This document shows positions 49,198-58,252 of a stretch of DNA of 64,000 bases, piece after piece. The notes beneath the pieces are model-generated. The model had not been told where the DNA came from. It was given only the letters and a program-made list of their open reading frames with translations, and did no database searches. How positions within the stretch are numbered: position 1 is the first letter of the stretch; each line of letters begins with the position of its first letter. The translations under genes and the position numbers were made by a program. This DNA comes from an uncultured Eubacteriales bacterium (lineage in GTDB: Bacteria; Bacillota; Clostridia; Peptostreptococcales; Anaerovoracaceae), in contig ONRQ01000007.1 in NCBI GenBank assembly GCA_900320285.1, positions 1 to 64,000 on the forward strand, given 5' to 3'.

Positions 49198-50682
49198 ATG
49201 GCATATAACGGTTTTGCGATAGACAAGTATCTCGATGCTGAAGCAGTGAATGCACAGCTCGACAAACTCATAAAAAGCCCTGTATACGGAGTGCTGCCTG
49301 ACGCGCTTGCAGAATATGAAAGTGAGTATTTTGAAAAGAAATGCGCGCGTTCCAAAGAAGAGATCAGCGAGGCAAAGAATATAATTCCGGGAGGAGTGCA
49401 GCATAATCTGGCGTTCAACTATCCGTTCCCTATAGTCATAACAAAGGCGGATGGAGCTAAACTCTACGATATCGACGGCAACGAGTATTACGACCTGCTG
49501 CAGGCCGGCGGACCGACTGTTCTCGGCAGCAATCCTGAATGCATTAGGGAAAAGGTCATAGATCTGCTCAACACCTGCGGACCGTCAACAGGACTTTTCC
49601 ACGAGTACGAATATAAGCTCGCCAAAAAAATCTCCGATCTTGTACCGTCCGTTGAAATGTTCCGCATGCTGGGATCGGGTACTGAGGCAGATATGGTAGC
49701 TGCAAGAGTGGCAAGACTGAAGACCGGGCATAAGAATATCCTGAAGATGGGCGGAGCCTACCACGGATGGTCCGACATGCTCTGCTACGGTATCAGAATA
49801 CCGGGCACAAAGGGCTTGCAGTCAAGGGGCGTACCAAACTACGCCTTCAGCCATACCGATGAATTCTTCCCGGGAGACCTCGACGACCTCGAGAAAAAGC
49901 TCAGAAGAAACAAACTGACCGGCGGCACAGCAGCAGTCTACGTAGAGCCGGTCGGCCCTGAGAGCGGCACGTGGCCTGTCACAAAGGAATTCATAGAGGG
50001 CACAGTAGAGCTTGCTCATAAATACGGCGCGCTCGTGATTTTCGATGAAGTAGTAACAGGATTCCGTATTGGTCTTTCAGGGGCACAGGGATATTTCGGA
50101 GTCGATCCGGATCTGACAGTCTTCGGCAAGGTCATCGCAGGCGGATATCCGGGCGCAGGCGGCATAGGAGGTCACAGGGACTGCATGCAGCATCTTGGCG
50201 CCGGACTCGATTCGTCCGGAAAGAAAGTCAAAAAAGCTCTCTGCGGAGGCACTATGGCTGCTACACCGATCAGCTGCTGCGCGGGCTATTATACTCTTGA
50301 AGAGATTGAGAGAACCAACGCCTGCGAGAAGGCAGGACGCCTGGCAGACCGCCTGACAGAAGGCATCAGGGCATCTGTAGAAAGACACGGACTTCCGTTC
50401 GTGGTATTCAACCAGGGCTCAATCTGCCATGTCGATACTGTCGGCACCATGCACTTTGCAGTCGACTGGAGCAAGCCATGGACATTGCCGAAGGTGCTGA
50501 AGGAGACTTCGAGAAGACAGATAGAGATGGAGCATATCGGAGCCGCATACATGGCAGAGGGAATCATCACACTTGCCGGGTCCAGACTCTACACAAGCGC
50601 TGCCTACGATGAGGAGATGATAGACGATGTCATCTCAAGGTTTGACAGAGTATTCTCAAAGTGCGGAAAACTGGAAGACTAA
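49198..50682 (+). CDS. Class III aminotransferase (glutamate-1-semialdehyde aminomutase-like)
   Basis: 494 residues. PLP lysine in TVFGKVIAGGYPGAGG, GSGTEADMVAARVARL near the phosphate site, AYHGWSDM and FDEVVTGFRIG. Fold and motif order are those of HemL-type aminotransferases, but the N-terminal extension (about 60 residues) and absence of heme genes nearby argue against a role in porphyrin synthesis. The substrate is unknown. AGGAGG precedes the ATG at 49198. It is under a TetR-type regulator encoded directly downstream (17 bases). Confidence 0.85.
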   Translation: MAYNGFAIDKYLDAEAVNAQLDKLIKSPVYGVLPDALAEYESEYFEKKCARSKEEISEAKNIIPGGVQHNLAFNYPFPIVITKADGAKLYDIDGNEYYDLLQAGGPTVLGSNPECIREKVIDLLNTCGPSTGLFHEYEYKLAKKISDLVPSVEMFRMLGSGTEADMVAARVARLKTGHKNILKMGGAYHGWSDMLCYGIRIPGTKGLQSRGVPNYAFSHTDEFFPGDLDDLEKKLRRNKLTGGTAAVYVEPVGPESGTWPVTKEFIEGTVELAHKYGALVIFDEVVTGFRIGLSGAQGYFGVDPDLTVFGKVIAGGYPGAGGIGGHRDCMQHLGAGLDSSGKKVKKALCGGTMAATPISCCAGYYTLEEIERTNACEKAGRLADRLTEGIRASVERHGLPFVVFNQGSICHVDTVGTMHFAVDWSKPWTLPKVLKETSRRQIEMEHIGAAYMAEGIITLAGSRLYTSAAYDEEMIDDVISRFDRVFSKCGKLED

Positions 50683-50698
50683 GGAACGGTGACCGGAT

Positions 50699-51328
50699 AT
50701 GCTCAAACCATTGACAAAAGAGCAGACAGACAGGATCCTTTCAATCGCCGCCGAGGAGTTTGCGGACAGGGGATTCGCGGGCACTGCCGTGGGGTCGATC
50801 GCAAAAAAGGCCGGGGTCAGCGTCGGTGTTATCTACAAGTACTATGCGGGCAAGGAAGCACTTTTTAATGCATGTGTCAGCAAGAGCCTCGATTCCATGG
50901 AAGAAGTACTCGATATGGCCGGGAACGATGGCGGCTCGCTTATGGATATGATAGAGAACCTGATCAGGAGAATGCAGACTTTTGCTAAAGAAAATCCGGA
51001 ATATATCAGGCTCTATCACCAGATAACGGTATCCGGGTCTCCTGCGGGAAAGACACAAAGTGCCGAGCTTATCGAGAGCGGAACCGCGAAGATATACGGT
51101 GAGTTCATCAAAAGGGCGGCGAGGTCCGGAGAAATACGTAATGACATCGATCCGGCTGCGTTCGCGTTCCTCATAGATGATCTTCTGATGATGCTTCATT
51201 TTTCCTATGCATGCGACTATTATAAAGACAGATTCAGGATATATTTCGGCGATAATGCTCTGGATAAGGATAAGGAAGTAAGGGAGCAGATGCTGAAGTT
51301 TATCGGATCCGCTTTGAAGGCTGATTAA
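50699..51328 (+). CDS. TetR/AcrR-family regulator
   Basis: 209 residues. The N-terminal helix-turn-helix GTAVGSIAKKAGVSVGVIYK then YYAGKEALFNAC is textbook TetR. The C-terminal domain is helical and of unknown ligand. It lies 17 bases after the aminotransferase and is likely autoregulated through the two dyads at 49100-49172. A ligand of the aminotransferase pathway is the probable inducer; this is inferred from the layout. Confidence 0.92.
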   Translation: MLKPLTKEQTDRILSIAAEEFADRGFAGTAVGSIAKKAGVSVGVIYKYYAGKEALFNACVSKSLDSMEEVLDMAGNDGGSLMDMIENLIRRMQTFAKENPEYIRLYHQITVSGSPAGKTQSAELIESGTAKIYGEFIKRAARSGEIRNDIDPAAFAFLIDDLLMMLHFSYACDYYKDRFRIYFGDNALDKDKEVREQMLKFIGSALKAD

Positions 51329-51353
51329 GCAAAAAAAAACGGGTGAAAACCCC

Positions 51354-51411
51354 TTGCAATTGCAGGAATGATTACCTATAATATATGGGCGCGCGTCTTG
51401 CGCGCCTATAT
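51354..51411 (+). promoter_or_regulatory. rpsB promoter and 5' leader hairpin
   Basis: TTGCAA (51354-51359) and TATAAT (51377-51382) with 17-base spacing. The transcript begins in a perfect GC stem GGCGCGC/GCGCGCC (51388-51406), extended by AU pairs, followed by TATTTATTTG. The remaining leader to 51518 has further GC blocks (CCCTGAAACTCAGGGG at about 51443-51458), where S2 feedback control could act. Confidence 0.7.
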
Positions 51412-51518
51412 TTATTTGTCACACTGCAGCCAGCCGCGGTGCCCTGAAACTCAGGGGTTTAAGGCGTATGGCCCAAGGGCTGAGGCTCAGTGGAAGTTGA
51501 TTAACCGGAGGTTAAAAA

Positions 51519-52271
51519 ATGTCAGTAGTATCAATGAAACAGCTGCTCGAAGCAGGCGTCCATTTCGGACATCAGACAAGAAGATGGAACCCTAAGATGG
51601 CTCCTTACATCTTCGCAGAGAGAAACGGAATCTACATCATCGACCTTCAGCAGACGCTGGGACTTATCGATGACGCGTATGATTTCATGAGAAAGGTCGG
51701 AGAGACCGGCAAGCCGGTTCTTTTCGTCGGAACAAAGAAGCAGGCTCAGGCTGCCATCAAGGATGAGGCTGAGAGATGCGGAATGTTCTATGTAAACGAG
51801 AGATGGCTGGGCGGAATGCTCACAAACCACAAGACCATCAGCAAGAGAATCGAAAGACTCGCAGAGATCAGACAGATGCAGGAAGACGGCACTATCAACA
51901 AGTATGCCAAGAAAGAAGCACTGAAGCTGATCGCTGAGGCTGACAAGCTCGAGAAGTATCTCGGCGGAATCAAGGACATGAAGGGAATGCCTGGTGCAAT
52001 CTTCGTTGTAGACCCTAAGAAGGAAAGAATCGCTGTCAAGGAAGCCGCTATCCTCGGTATCCCTGTAGTAGGTATGGTAGATACCAACTGCGATCCTGAC
52101 GACGTAGACTATGTAATTCCTGCAAACGATGACGCTATCAGAGCCGTAAAGCTGATCACAAGCTGCATGGCTGACGCTATTATCGAAGCAAAGCAGGGTG
52201 AGAGCTTCCAGGAAGCTCCTGCAGAGGCTGCTGAGGCTGAAGCAGAAGAGGAAGCTGCAGACGAAGAGTAA
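51519..52271 (+). CDS. rpsB: 30S ribosomal protein S2
   Basis: 250 residues starting [20 protein letters not shown], with [20 protein letters not shown] and [13 protein letters not shown] as in all S2 proteins. The acidic tail [12 protein letters not shown] is longer than the minimum. GGAGG upstream. tsf follows after 14 bases, the standard order. Confidence 0.97.
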   Translation: MSVVSMKQLLEAGVHFGHQTRRWNPKMAPYIFAERNGIYIIDLQQTLGLIDDAYDFMRKVGETGKPVLFVGTKKQAQAAIKDEAERCGMFYVNERWLGGMLTNHKTISKRIERLAEIRQMQEDGTINKYAKKEALKLIAEADKLEKYLGGIKDMKGMPGAIFVVDPKKERIAVKEAAILGIPVVGMVDTNCDPDDVDYVIPANDDAIRAVKLITSCMADAIIEAKQGESFQEAPAEAAEAEAEEEAADEE

Positions 52272-52285
52272 TTAAGGAGGAAACA

Positions 52286-53383
52286 ATGGCTGTAACAGCA
52301 AAGATGGTGAAAGAACTGCGCGAAATGACAGGCGCAGGTATGATGGACTGCAAGAAGGCTCTGGTCGAAGCTGATGGAGATATGGACAGAGCGGTAGAAG
52401 TACTTAGAGAAAAGGGACTTTCGAAGGCTGCTAAGAAGGCCGGCAGAATCGCTGCTATGGGTCTTGTCAGAACTGCAACTTCAGCAGATGGCAAGACAGC
52501 CGCTATTGTAGAAGTAAACTCTGAAACAGACTTCGTTGCCAAGAACGACGAATTCATCGGATTTGTTGACAAACTGGCCAATCTGGCACTTGAGGCAGAA
52601 AGCACTGATATGGATGCATTCAAGGCTATGCCTTTTGAGGGTTCAACAGTAGGAGAAGCTCTGACAGCTCTCATCGCAAAGATCGGTGAAAACATGTCAG
52701 TAAGAAGAATCGAAAAGGCTTCCGGAGAAGTCCTTGCTACTTACATCCACGGCGGCGGAAACATCGGCGTTCTTGTTGCTGCAAACGGCGCAGACAATGA
52801 TGAGAACAAAGCTGCACTGAAGAACATTGCAATGCAGGTAGCAGCAATGAATCCTCAGTATGTAAGCAGAGACGAGATCTCCGAAGAGGAACTTGCAAGT
52901 CTCAGCAAGATCACTCTTGAGAGCGCACTTAATGATCCGTTCACACTTCCTAAGCCGATCCTGAATGGTCTTCTTGACAAGGTTGCCGGCGTATGGGGTG
53001 ATGATGATGTTGCGATCCTGAAAGAAAAGAGAGCAGACAAGAGCTTCAACTTCAACTATCTGCCAAACTTCCTTTCGGAAGAAGCAAAGACAAGACTTGC
53101 AGGTCTTGCTATTGCTGCAAAGCTTGAGATCTCCGAAAACAAGATCTTCAAAGGTCTTGTTGACGGACGTATCAAAAAGCAGCTGAAAGAGATCTGCCTG
53201 CTTGATCAGGTTTATGTAAGAGCTGAAGACGGCAAGCAGACTGTTGCTGAGTATCTGAAATCTGTTGACAAAGATCTGTCACTGGTTAAGGTAGTCAGAT
53301 TCGAGGTAGGCGAAGGCATCGAGAAGAAGGAAGAAGACTTCGCAGCAGAGGTAGCTGCACAGATGAACGCAGCTAACAAATAA
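52286..53383 (+). CDS. tsf: Elongation factor Ts
   Basis: 365 residues. N-terminal UBA-like domain with LREMTGAGMMDCKKALVEAD, then the core TDFVAKNDEF and the C-terminal coiled coil. It recycles EF-Tu from GDP to GTP form. It is longer than many EF-Ts because of an insertion around residues 200-265 (SALNDPFTLPKPILNGLLDK). AAGGAGG precedes the ATG. Confidence 0.96.
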   Translation: MAVTAKMVKELREMTGAGMMDCKKALVEADGDMDRAVEVLREKGLSKAAKKAGRIAAMGLVRTATSADGKTAAIVEVNSETDFVAKNDEFIGFVDKLANLALEAESTDMDAFKAMPFEGSTVGEALTALIAKIGENMSVRRIEKASGEVLATYIHGGGNIGVLVAANGADNDENKAALKNIAMQVAAMNPQYVSRDEISEEELASLSKITLESALNDPFTLPKPILNGLLDKVAGVWGDDDVAILKEKRADKSFNFNYLPNFLSEEAKTRLAGLAIAAKLEISENKIFKGLVDGRIKKQLKEICLLDQVYVRAEDGKQTVAEYLKSVDKDLSLVKVVRFEVGEGIEKKEEDFAAEVAAQMNAANK

Positions 53384-53406
53384 GACTGAACAGGCTGAAA
53401 ACCTAA

Positions 53407-53443
53407 AAAGATGGGTGCTGATTATCAGTACCCATCTTTGTTT
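53407..53443. terminator. Terminator between tsf and the glycosyltransferase (convergent)
   Basis: AAAGATGGGT-g-CTGA (53407-53420) pairs with TCAG-t-ACCCATCTTT (53425-53439), followed by GTTTTAC. Confidence 0.85.
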
Positions 53444-54903
53444 TACAGATAGCGGTCCAGCTTTTCCCAGAGGTCATCGCGGGCCTCTGTCAGCTGTTCC
53501 TTTATATCATTACCGATCGAAATGAGATTTTGCTTTGCCTCATAAGTTGTGGCAATGGCGTCGACTATCGCTTTATTGCGCATCGAGCGAAGAGAGGATT
53601 CAACCTCTTCCTGAGTCTCTTCCAGGTCTCGCTTCAGAGCCTTACCCGCGGCATCGATATTACCGAGTATCTGCATCAGCTCGCCCTGAGACTGCATCCA
53701 TGATCCTTTTACAGGATCGCGTCTTCCGTAGACGCCGCTTCTGAAATTATCCAGCACCACTTCATAACGTTCATATGCGTGAGCAACGGCATCCTCCCAT
53801 GAGATGTAAAGTTCATCTCCGGCACCTTTTCCGACGGCATGCATACGCTCGGGATTTGCACAGAGATCTCTGAGCTTCGCGGCAAGCGACGAGGAGTTTT
53901 CATCTATGAGAAACCCGTTCCTGTTGTCTGAAACGCCTTCCGACGCGCAGCTGCCTGATACTATCACTGACGCGGTGTCAGACGCCGCAGCTTCCCTTAC
54001 TACCAGCCCGTTGGTATCAAAAGTGGAAGGGAAGAGGAAAAGATCAGCGCGTCTGTACCATGCGCGAAGCTTTTTCCTGTTTGAGATCGCTCCGGTGAAG
54101 AAGACTTTGTGCCCGAGACCCAGCTCTAAAGTGTATTCCCGCACCTGGCGTTCATCGCCGCCGCCTCCTACAAATACCATACGGAAGTCGATTCCTCTTT
54201 TTTCAAGTTCTTTCAGAGCGTCGAGAATTATGCGCAGTCCCTTGTACCACATAAGCCTTCCGATGAAGAGGAAGCATGGAATTCCTGAAGGCAGATCAAA
54301 GTCCGAAGTCGTTTCAGCGACCAGACTGTCAGACACTTTTTCTCTTGGCAGGTCGACGCCGTTAGGCATCACTATATAATCCCCCTCATAGCCGATCGAC
54401 CTGAGGTTTTCTCCCGCACCTTTGCTGACAGTCCAGATCTCATCACATGCATTCACGTTGCTGAGGAGTGCCTGAAGGGCGCTTTCCTGCAACAGCTTGC
54501 TTTTGACGGCGTTCGCGATATCGATGTCGTATTTTGTGTGCCATGTCAGTACAAGAGGCAGATCATATGCTTCCGCAAGCTGCCTTGCAAGCAGACAGGA
54601 AGTGATTGGGCAGTGGCTGTGAAGCAGCGATACATTCTGCGCTTCGACTTCATGGGCTGCCTCAGGTGAAAAAGGATAGCCTGTAACATAGCCGAAGAGC
54701 TTGCGTGTGTCGATGCTCGGATATCTCACTACAGAAAATTCATACGCACTGTCGTCTGCTCCCGGCATATTAGGAGTCACAACAAGCGAATGTGCATGGT
54801 TGCGCTCGATTATTTGAGCATAGTTAAATACCGCATTAGCGACTCCGTCGAGTATAGGCGGGAATGAATCATTAAGTAAGCAAATCGTCTGTTTGTTTTC
54901 CAT
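53443..54903 (-). CDS. Glycosyltransferase family 4 (GT-B)
   Basis: 486 residues. N-terminal PPILDGVANAVFNYAQII is the Gly-rich acceptor loop; FLFIGRLMWYKGLRI and PSTFDTNGLVVREAAASDTA hold the nucleotide-sugar site with the usual E-x7-E. The last ~90 residues form a charged coiled coil (ALKRDLEETQEEVESSLRSM). It likely makes a glycolipid (1,2-diacylglycerol glucosyltransferase-like), but the acceptor is unproven. Single gene on the minus strand; no other cell-wall gene is next to it. Confidence 0.85.
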   Translation of the reverse strand: MENKQTICLLNDSFPPILDGVANAVFNYAQIIERNHAHSLVVTPNMPGADDSAYEFSVVRYPSIDTRKLFGYVTGYPFSPEAAHEVEAQNVSLLHSHCPITSCLLARQLAEAYDLPLVLTWHTKYDIDIANAVKSKLLQESALQALLSNVNACDEIWTVSKGAGENLRSIGYEGDYIVMPNGVDLPREKVSDSLVAETTSDFDLPSGIPCFLFIGRLMWYKGLRIILDALKELEKRGIDFRMVFVGGGGDERQVREYTLELGLGHKVFFTGAISNRKKLRAWYRRADLFLFPSTFDTNGLVVREAAASDTASVIVSGSCASEGVSDNRNGFLIDENSSSLAAKLRDLCANPERMHAVGKGAGDELYISWEDAVAHAYERYEVVLDNFRSGVYGRRDPVKGSWMQSQGELMQILGNIDAAGKALKRDLEETQEEVESSLRSMRNKAIVDAIATTYEAKQNLISIGNDIKEQLTEARDDLWEKLDRYL

Positions 54904-55017
54904 GCCCTATATTGTAACAGATTCGCAACGCGAATCATATGCCCCGGCATTGCCTGAATGTGTGTTTTGCAGTAAAATCACATTTAATTGGAAATTGATT
55001 CTGAATGGGTATATTAA

Positions 55018-56130
55018 ATGAATGAACAACAGAGCAGAGAGAAGATAATAGTAAGGACAAGTGTGGTAGGGATCGTAGTGAACCTGATGCTCGCAGCATT
55101 TAAAGCTGCCGTAGGTATACTGTCAAACTCGATCGCTGTAGTACTGGATGCTGTAAACAATCTGTCTGATGCGCTGTCTTCCATCATAACCATAATAGGT
55201 GCTAAGGTAGCGGGGAAAAAGCCTGATAAAAATCATCCGCTCGGTCACGGACGAAGCGAATACCTGTCAGCGCTGATCGTAGCTGCAATAGTAATGTACG
55301 CAGGAATCACATCACTGGTCGAATCGGTAAAGAAGATAATTGATCCGGTCGAAGCACACTACACAACTACTGCTCTCGTCATCATCGGCGTTGCCGTAAT
55401 CACAAAGATACTTCTCGGCAGATACGTAAAGGCAAAAGGCGAGCAAACGGGTTCAGGAGCTTTGGTTGCTTCAGGCACAGACGCGCTGTCAGATGCCGCG
55501 ATTTCAGCCGGAGTTCTCATCACGGCTCTGATATATACACTCAAAGGAATCTCCCTGGAAGCATACATGGGTGTTATCATTTCAGGCTTCATTATCAAGG
55601 CGGGCTATGAAATGATCAGTGATACTGTCAGCGATATTCTCGGAAGGCGAGCTGATGTTGAGACTTCAAAGAAAATAAAGGAAATAGTAACCAGTGAGCC
55701 TGCTGTGCTTGGAGCATATGATCTCTTCGTTCATAATTACGGGCCTGACAGAGAGTATGCTTCCATTCATGTGGAACTTCCGGATGACATGACGGTGGAT
55801 CAGGTAGACGTGCTTACAAGAAAGCTCACTGAAAGGGTCTACAGGGAGACAGGAGTTGTTCTTACGGGAGTAGGAGTATATTCCCGCAACGCGGACTCTA
55901 AGGCTGAGAATATCAGGGCTTCAATTGAAGAAATCGTGCTGGCCCATGAATGGGCGCTCCAGATGCACGGATTTTACATCGATGAAGAAAAAAAGATCAT
56001 CAGATTCGATGTTGTCATGAGCTTTGACATATCTCATGAAGAAGGAATAAAGATAATATGCGATGAGATAAGGGCAAAATACCCTGACTATAAAGTCATC
56101 GTTGTTGCAGACATAGATATCACGGATTAA
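55018..56130 (+). CDS. Cation diffusion facilitator (metal exporter)
   Basis: 370 residues. Membrane part with NSIAVVLDAVNNLSDALSSI (metal-ligand Asp pair), DKNHPLGHGRSEYLSALIVA and a second DALSDAAISAG. The C-terminal cytosolic domain is alpha-beta (HEEGIKIICDEIRAKYPDYK). It exports Zn2+, Fe2+ or Mn2+ in exchange for protons. The second site has DxxxD rather than HxxxD, which by family knowledge points to Mn2+ or Fe2+ more than Zn2+. Divergent from the glycosyltransferase. Confidence 0.93.
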   Translation: MNEQQSREKIIVRTSVVGIVVNLMLAAFKAAVGILSNSIAVVLDAVNNLSDALSSIITIIGAKVAGKKPDKNHPLGHGRSEYLSALIVAAIVMYAGITSLVESVKKIIDPVEAHYTTTALVIIGVAVITKILLGRYVKAKGEQTGSGALVASGTDALSDAAISAGVLITALIYTLKGISLEAYMGVIISGFIIKAGYEMISDTVSDILGRRADVETSKKIKEIVTSEPAVLGAYDLFVHNYGPDREYASIHVELPDDMTVDQVDVLTRKLTERVYRETGVVLTGVGVYSRNADSKAENIRASIEEIVLAHEWALQMHGFYIDEEKKIIRFDVVMSFDISHEEGIKIICDEIRAKYPDYKVIVVADIDITD

Positions 56131-56145
56131 GGAAGTTTACAGAAT

Positions 56146-57021
56146 ATGAATGATTATATTGTAAGAGCAACTGCTGCGGGCGATACGGTGAGGGCGTTTG
56201 CCATAAAGTCAACAGGACTGACCGCAGAGGCGCGCGAAATACACCATACATTCCCTGTGGTGACAGCAGCTCTTGGAAGACTGCTGAGCGCCGGTGCAAT
56301 GATGGGCTCAATGATGAAGGGTGAGAATGATAAGCTGACTCTACAGATGAAGGGCGACGGACCGATTGCGCAGATGACGGTAACAGCCGACAGCCATGGC
56401 AATGTGAAAGACTTTGCGGCAAATCCGGCTGTTGATATACCGCTGAAGAGGGCAGGCAAGCTTGATGTAGGCGGAGCGGTAGGAAAGGGATTTCTTACCG
56501 TGATCATGGATCTCGGACTAAAGGAGCCGTATAACGGGCAGGTAGAGATACAGACAGGTGAGATTGGCGATGATCTCGCATATTACTTCACTGTTTCCGA
56601 ACAGACACCGTCGGTGGTGGGTCTTGGAGTCATGGTAGACACTGACAGCTCTGTAAAACACGCAGGCGGATTCATTCTTCAGGTGATGCCTGATGCTGCT
56701 GAGGAGACTATCGCAGCGCTCGAGGCAAAGGTGGCAGGAGCGGATCCGGTGACCACGATGATGGATAACGGCATGAGTCCTGAGGATATCCTTGAATACT
56801 ATCTAGGTGATCTGGGACTCAGGATCACCGAAAAGCTGCCTGTCAGATACTACTGCGGATGTTCCAAGGAAAGGGTCGCAGGGGCTCTGGCAACCATAAG
56901 TACCGAGGATCTTAAAGAGATGATAAATGATGGAGAAGAAATAGAGGTTAAGTGCTATTTCTGCAATTCCGCTTATAAATTCAGAACTGAAGAACTTGAA
57001 GCGATGATAGCATCAAGATAG
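56146..57021 (+). CDS. hslO: Hsp33 redox-regulated chaperone
   Basis: 291 residues. The zinc-binding C-terminus has YYCGCSKERV and CYFCNSAY, giving the CxC...CxxC switch of Hsp33. N-terminal ATAAGDTVRAFAIKSTGLTA and GRLLSAGAMMGSMMKGENDK are family landmarks. It is activated when its cysteines oxidise and holds unfolded proteins. It follows the CDF gene by 15 bases and precedes a PNPOx-like protein by 9. Confidence 0.95.
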   Translation: MNDYIVRATAAGDTVRAFAIKSTGLTAEAREIHHTFPVVTAALGRLLSAGAMMGSMMKGENDKLTLQMKGDGPIAQMTVTADSHGNVKDFAANPAVDIPLKRAGKLDVGGAVGKGFLTVIMDLGLKEPYNGQVEIQTGEIGDDLAYYFTVSEQTPSVVGLGVMVDTDSSVKHAGGFILQVMPDAAEETIAALEAKVAGADPVTTMMDNGMSPEDILEYYLGDLGLRITEKLPVRYYCGCSKERVAGALATISTEDLKEMINDGEEIEVKCYFCNSAYKFRTEELEAMIASR

Positions 57022-57030
57022 GAGGAAAGC

Positions 57031-57507
57031 ATGTTCAGAAAAATGAGAAGAAGCCCGCAGGCACTGAGTCATGAGGAGATGATAGACCTGCTTAAGACGG
57101 AGACAAGAGGCGTCATGTCTGTTCAGGGGGATAACGGATACCCATACGGATTTCCTATCAATCATTACTATGATGAAGAGACTAATAAGATCTACATCCA
57201 CGGCGCAACGTTTGGCCACAGAGTCAGCGCTGTCAAGAAAGACCCTAAAGTCTCGTACTGCGTGTTCGGAGGCGAGTACCAGAAAGAGGGCGACTGGGCA
57301 AAGTATGTAAAGAGCGTCATCGTGTTCGGCAAAGCGGAGCTGGTGGAAGATGCCGGTGAGATAGTCAGGATCAGCAGACTTCTCTGCAGCAAGTTCCCTT
57401 GCCCTCCGGAATACGTAGACCACGAGATCGAGAAGGATGCTCCGAGGACGCTTGTTATCGGTATTAGTATTGAAGATATGAACGGCAAGCTTGTACACGA
57501 GGCATAG
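57031..57507 (+). CDS. Pyridoxamine 5'-phosphate oxidase-like flavin protein
   Basis: 158 residues of split-barrel fold. GVMSVQGDNGYPYGFPINHY and KIYIHGATFGHRVSAVKKDP are shared with the NimA/PNPOx-related group, which binds FMN or another flavin. No key residues of true PdxH are evident. A general reductase role is inferred. AGGAGGAAAGC precedes the ATG. Close-packed with hslO and thiN. Confidence 0.88.
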   Translation: MFRKMRRSPQALSHEEMIDLLKTETRGVMSVQGDNGYPYGFPINHYYDEETNKIYIHGATFGHRVSAVKKDPKVSYCVFGGEYQKEGDWAKYVKSVIVFGKAELVEDAGEIVRISRLLCSKFPCPPEYVDHEIEKDAPRTLVIGISIEDMNGKLVHEA

Positions 57508-57511
57508 TGTC

Positions 57512-58171
57512 ATGCGCGAAAAAAGAAGGTGTGTGATAGTCGGCGGTGCCGTAATAAATGACTACAGCAGGATACGCGGATATCTTGACTGCGATGATTA
57601 TGTGATCTACTGCGACAGCGGGCTGAGGCACATGGACGGTCTTGGCGCGCCTCTTTCGCTTATCATCGGAGACTGGGATTCTTATGAAGATCCGCATATG
57701 GATATTGAGACGATTACATTGCCGGTTGCGAAGGATGACACAGATACGGTATACGCAATGCGTGAGGGAATGAAGAGGGGATTCACGGAATTCCTCCTGG
57801 TCGGAGCTGTTGGTGCGAGACTCGATCATTCCCTGGTGAATGTATATATCCTTTCAGCTCTTGAAAACAGTGGCTGTCACGGAATGATCGTTGATGACTA
57901 TTCAGAGATGGAGCTTATATCATCGCAGGCTGATGAAACGGGCGCGGTCCATCCCGGAAGGGCATCGGTCGAGGATAGATATCCGTTTTTCTCGCTGCTG
58001 GCTCTCGAGGGAGAGGCGCGTGGTGTCACCATCAGGAATGCGAAGTTCGGGCTCGAAGGAGCTTCTATAGGTCCCGACTATCAATACGCCACAAGCAATG
58101 AAGTATTGCCGGGCAAGACAGCGGAGATAACCGTGGAAGACGGCCGATTGCTTTTAATAAAAATCAATTGA
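57512..58171 (+). CDS. thiN: Thiamine diphosphokinase
   Basis: 219 residues from the ATG at 57512. Signature DWDSYEDP and KDDTDTVYAMREGMKRGF with GAVGARLDHSLVNVYIL. It transfers pyrophosphate from ATP to thiamine to make ThDP. The start overlaps closely with the end of the PNPOx-like gene (4 bases between). There is no other thiamine gene in the window. Confidence 0.92.
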   Translation: MREKRRCVIVGGAVINDYSRIRGYLDCDDYVIYCDSGLRHMDGLGAPLSLIIGDWDSYEDPHMDIETITLPVAKDDTDTVYAMREGMKRGFTEFLLVGAVGARLDHSLVNVYILSALENSGCHGMIVDDYSEMELISSQADETGAVHPGRASVEDRYPFFSLLALEGEARGVTIRNAKFGLEGASIGPDYQYATSNEVLPGKTAEITVEDGRLLLIKIN

Positions 58172-58252
58172 CAGGCATATCAGAAGGGTGCTTCTCGTTG
58201 ATAACTCCTTTCATTTCGTGATAGACTATACTGAATGGAAAGGAGGCAGTAA

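Noticed and set aside
58172..58252. PyrR-type attenuator before pyrC
   Set aside because: The 81-base gap has no terminator stem or PyrR binding-loop sequence.
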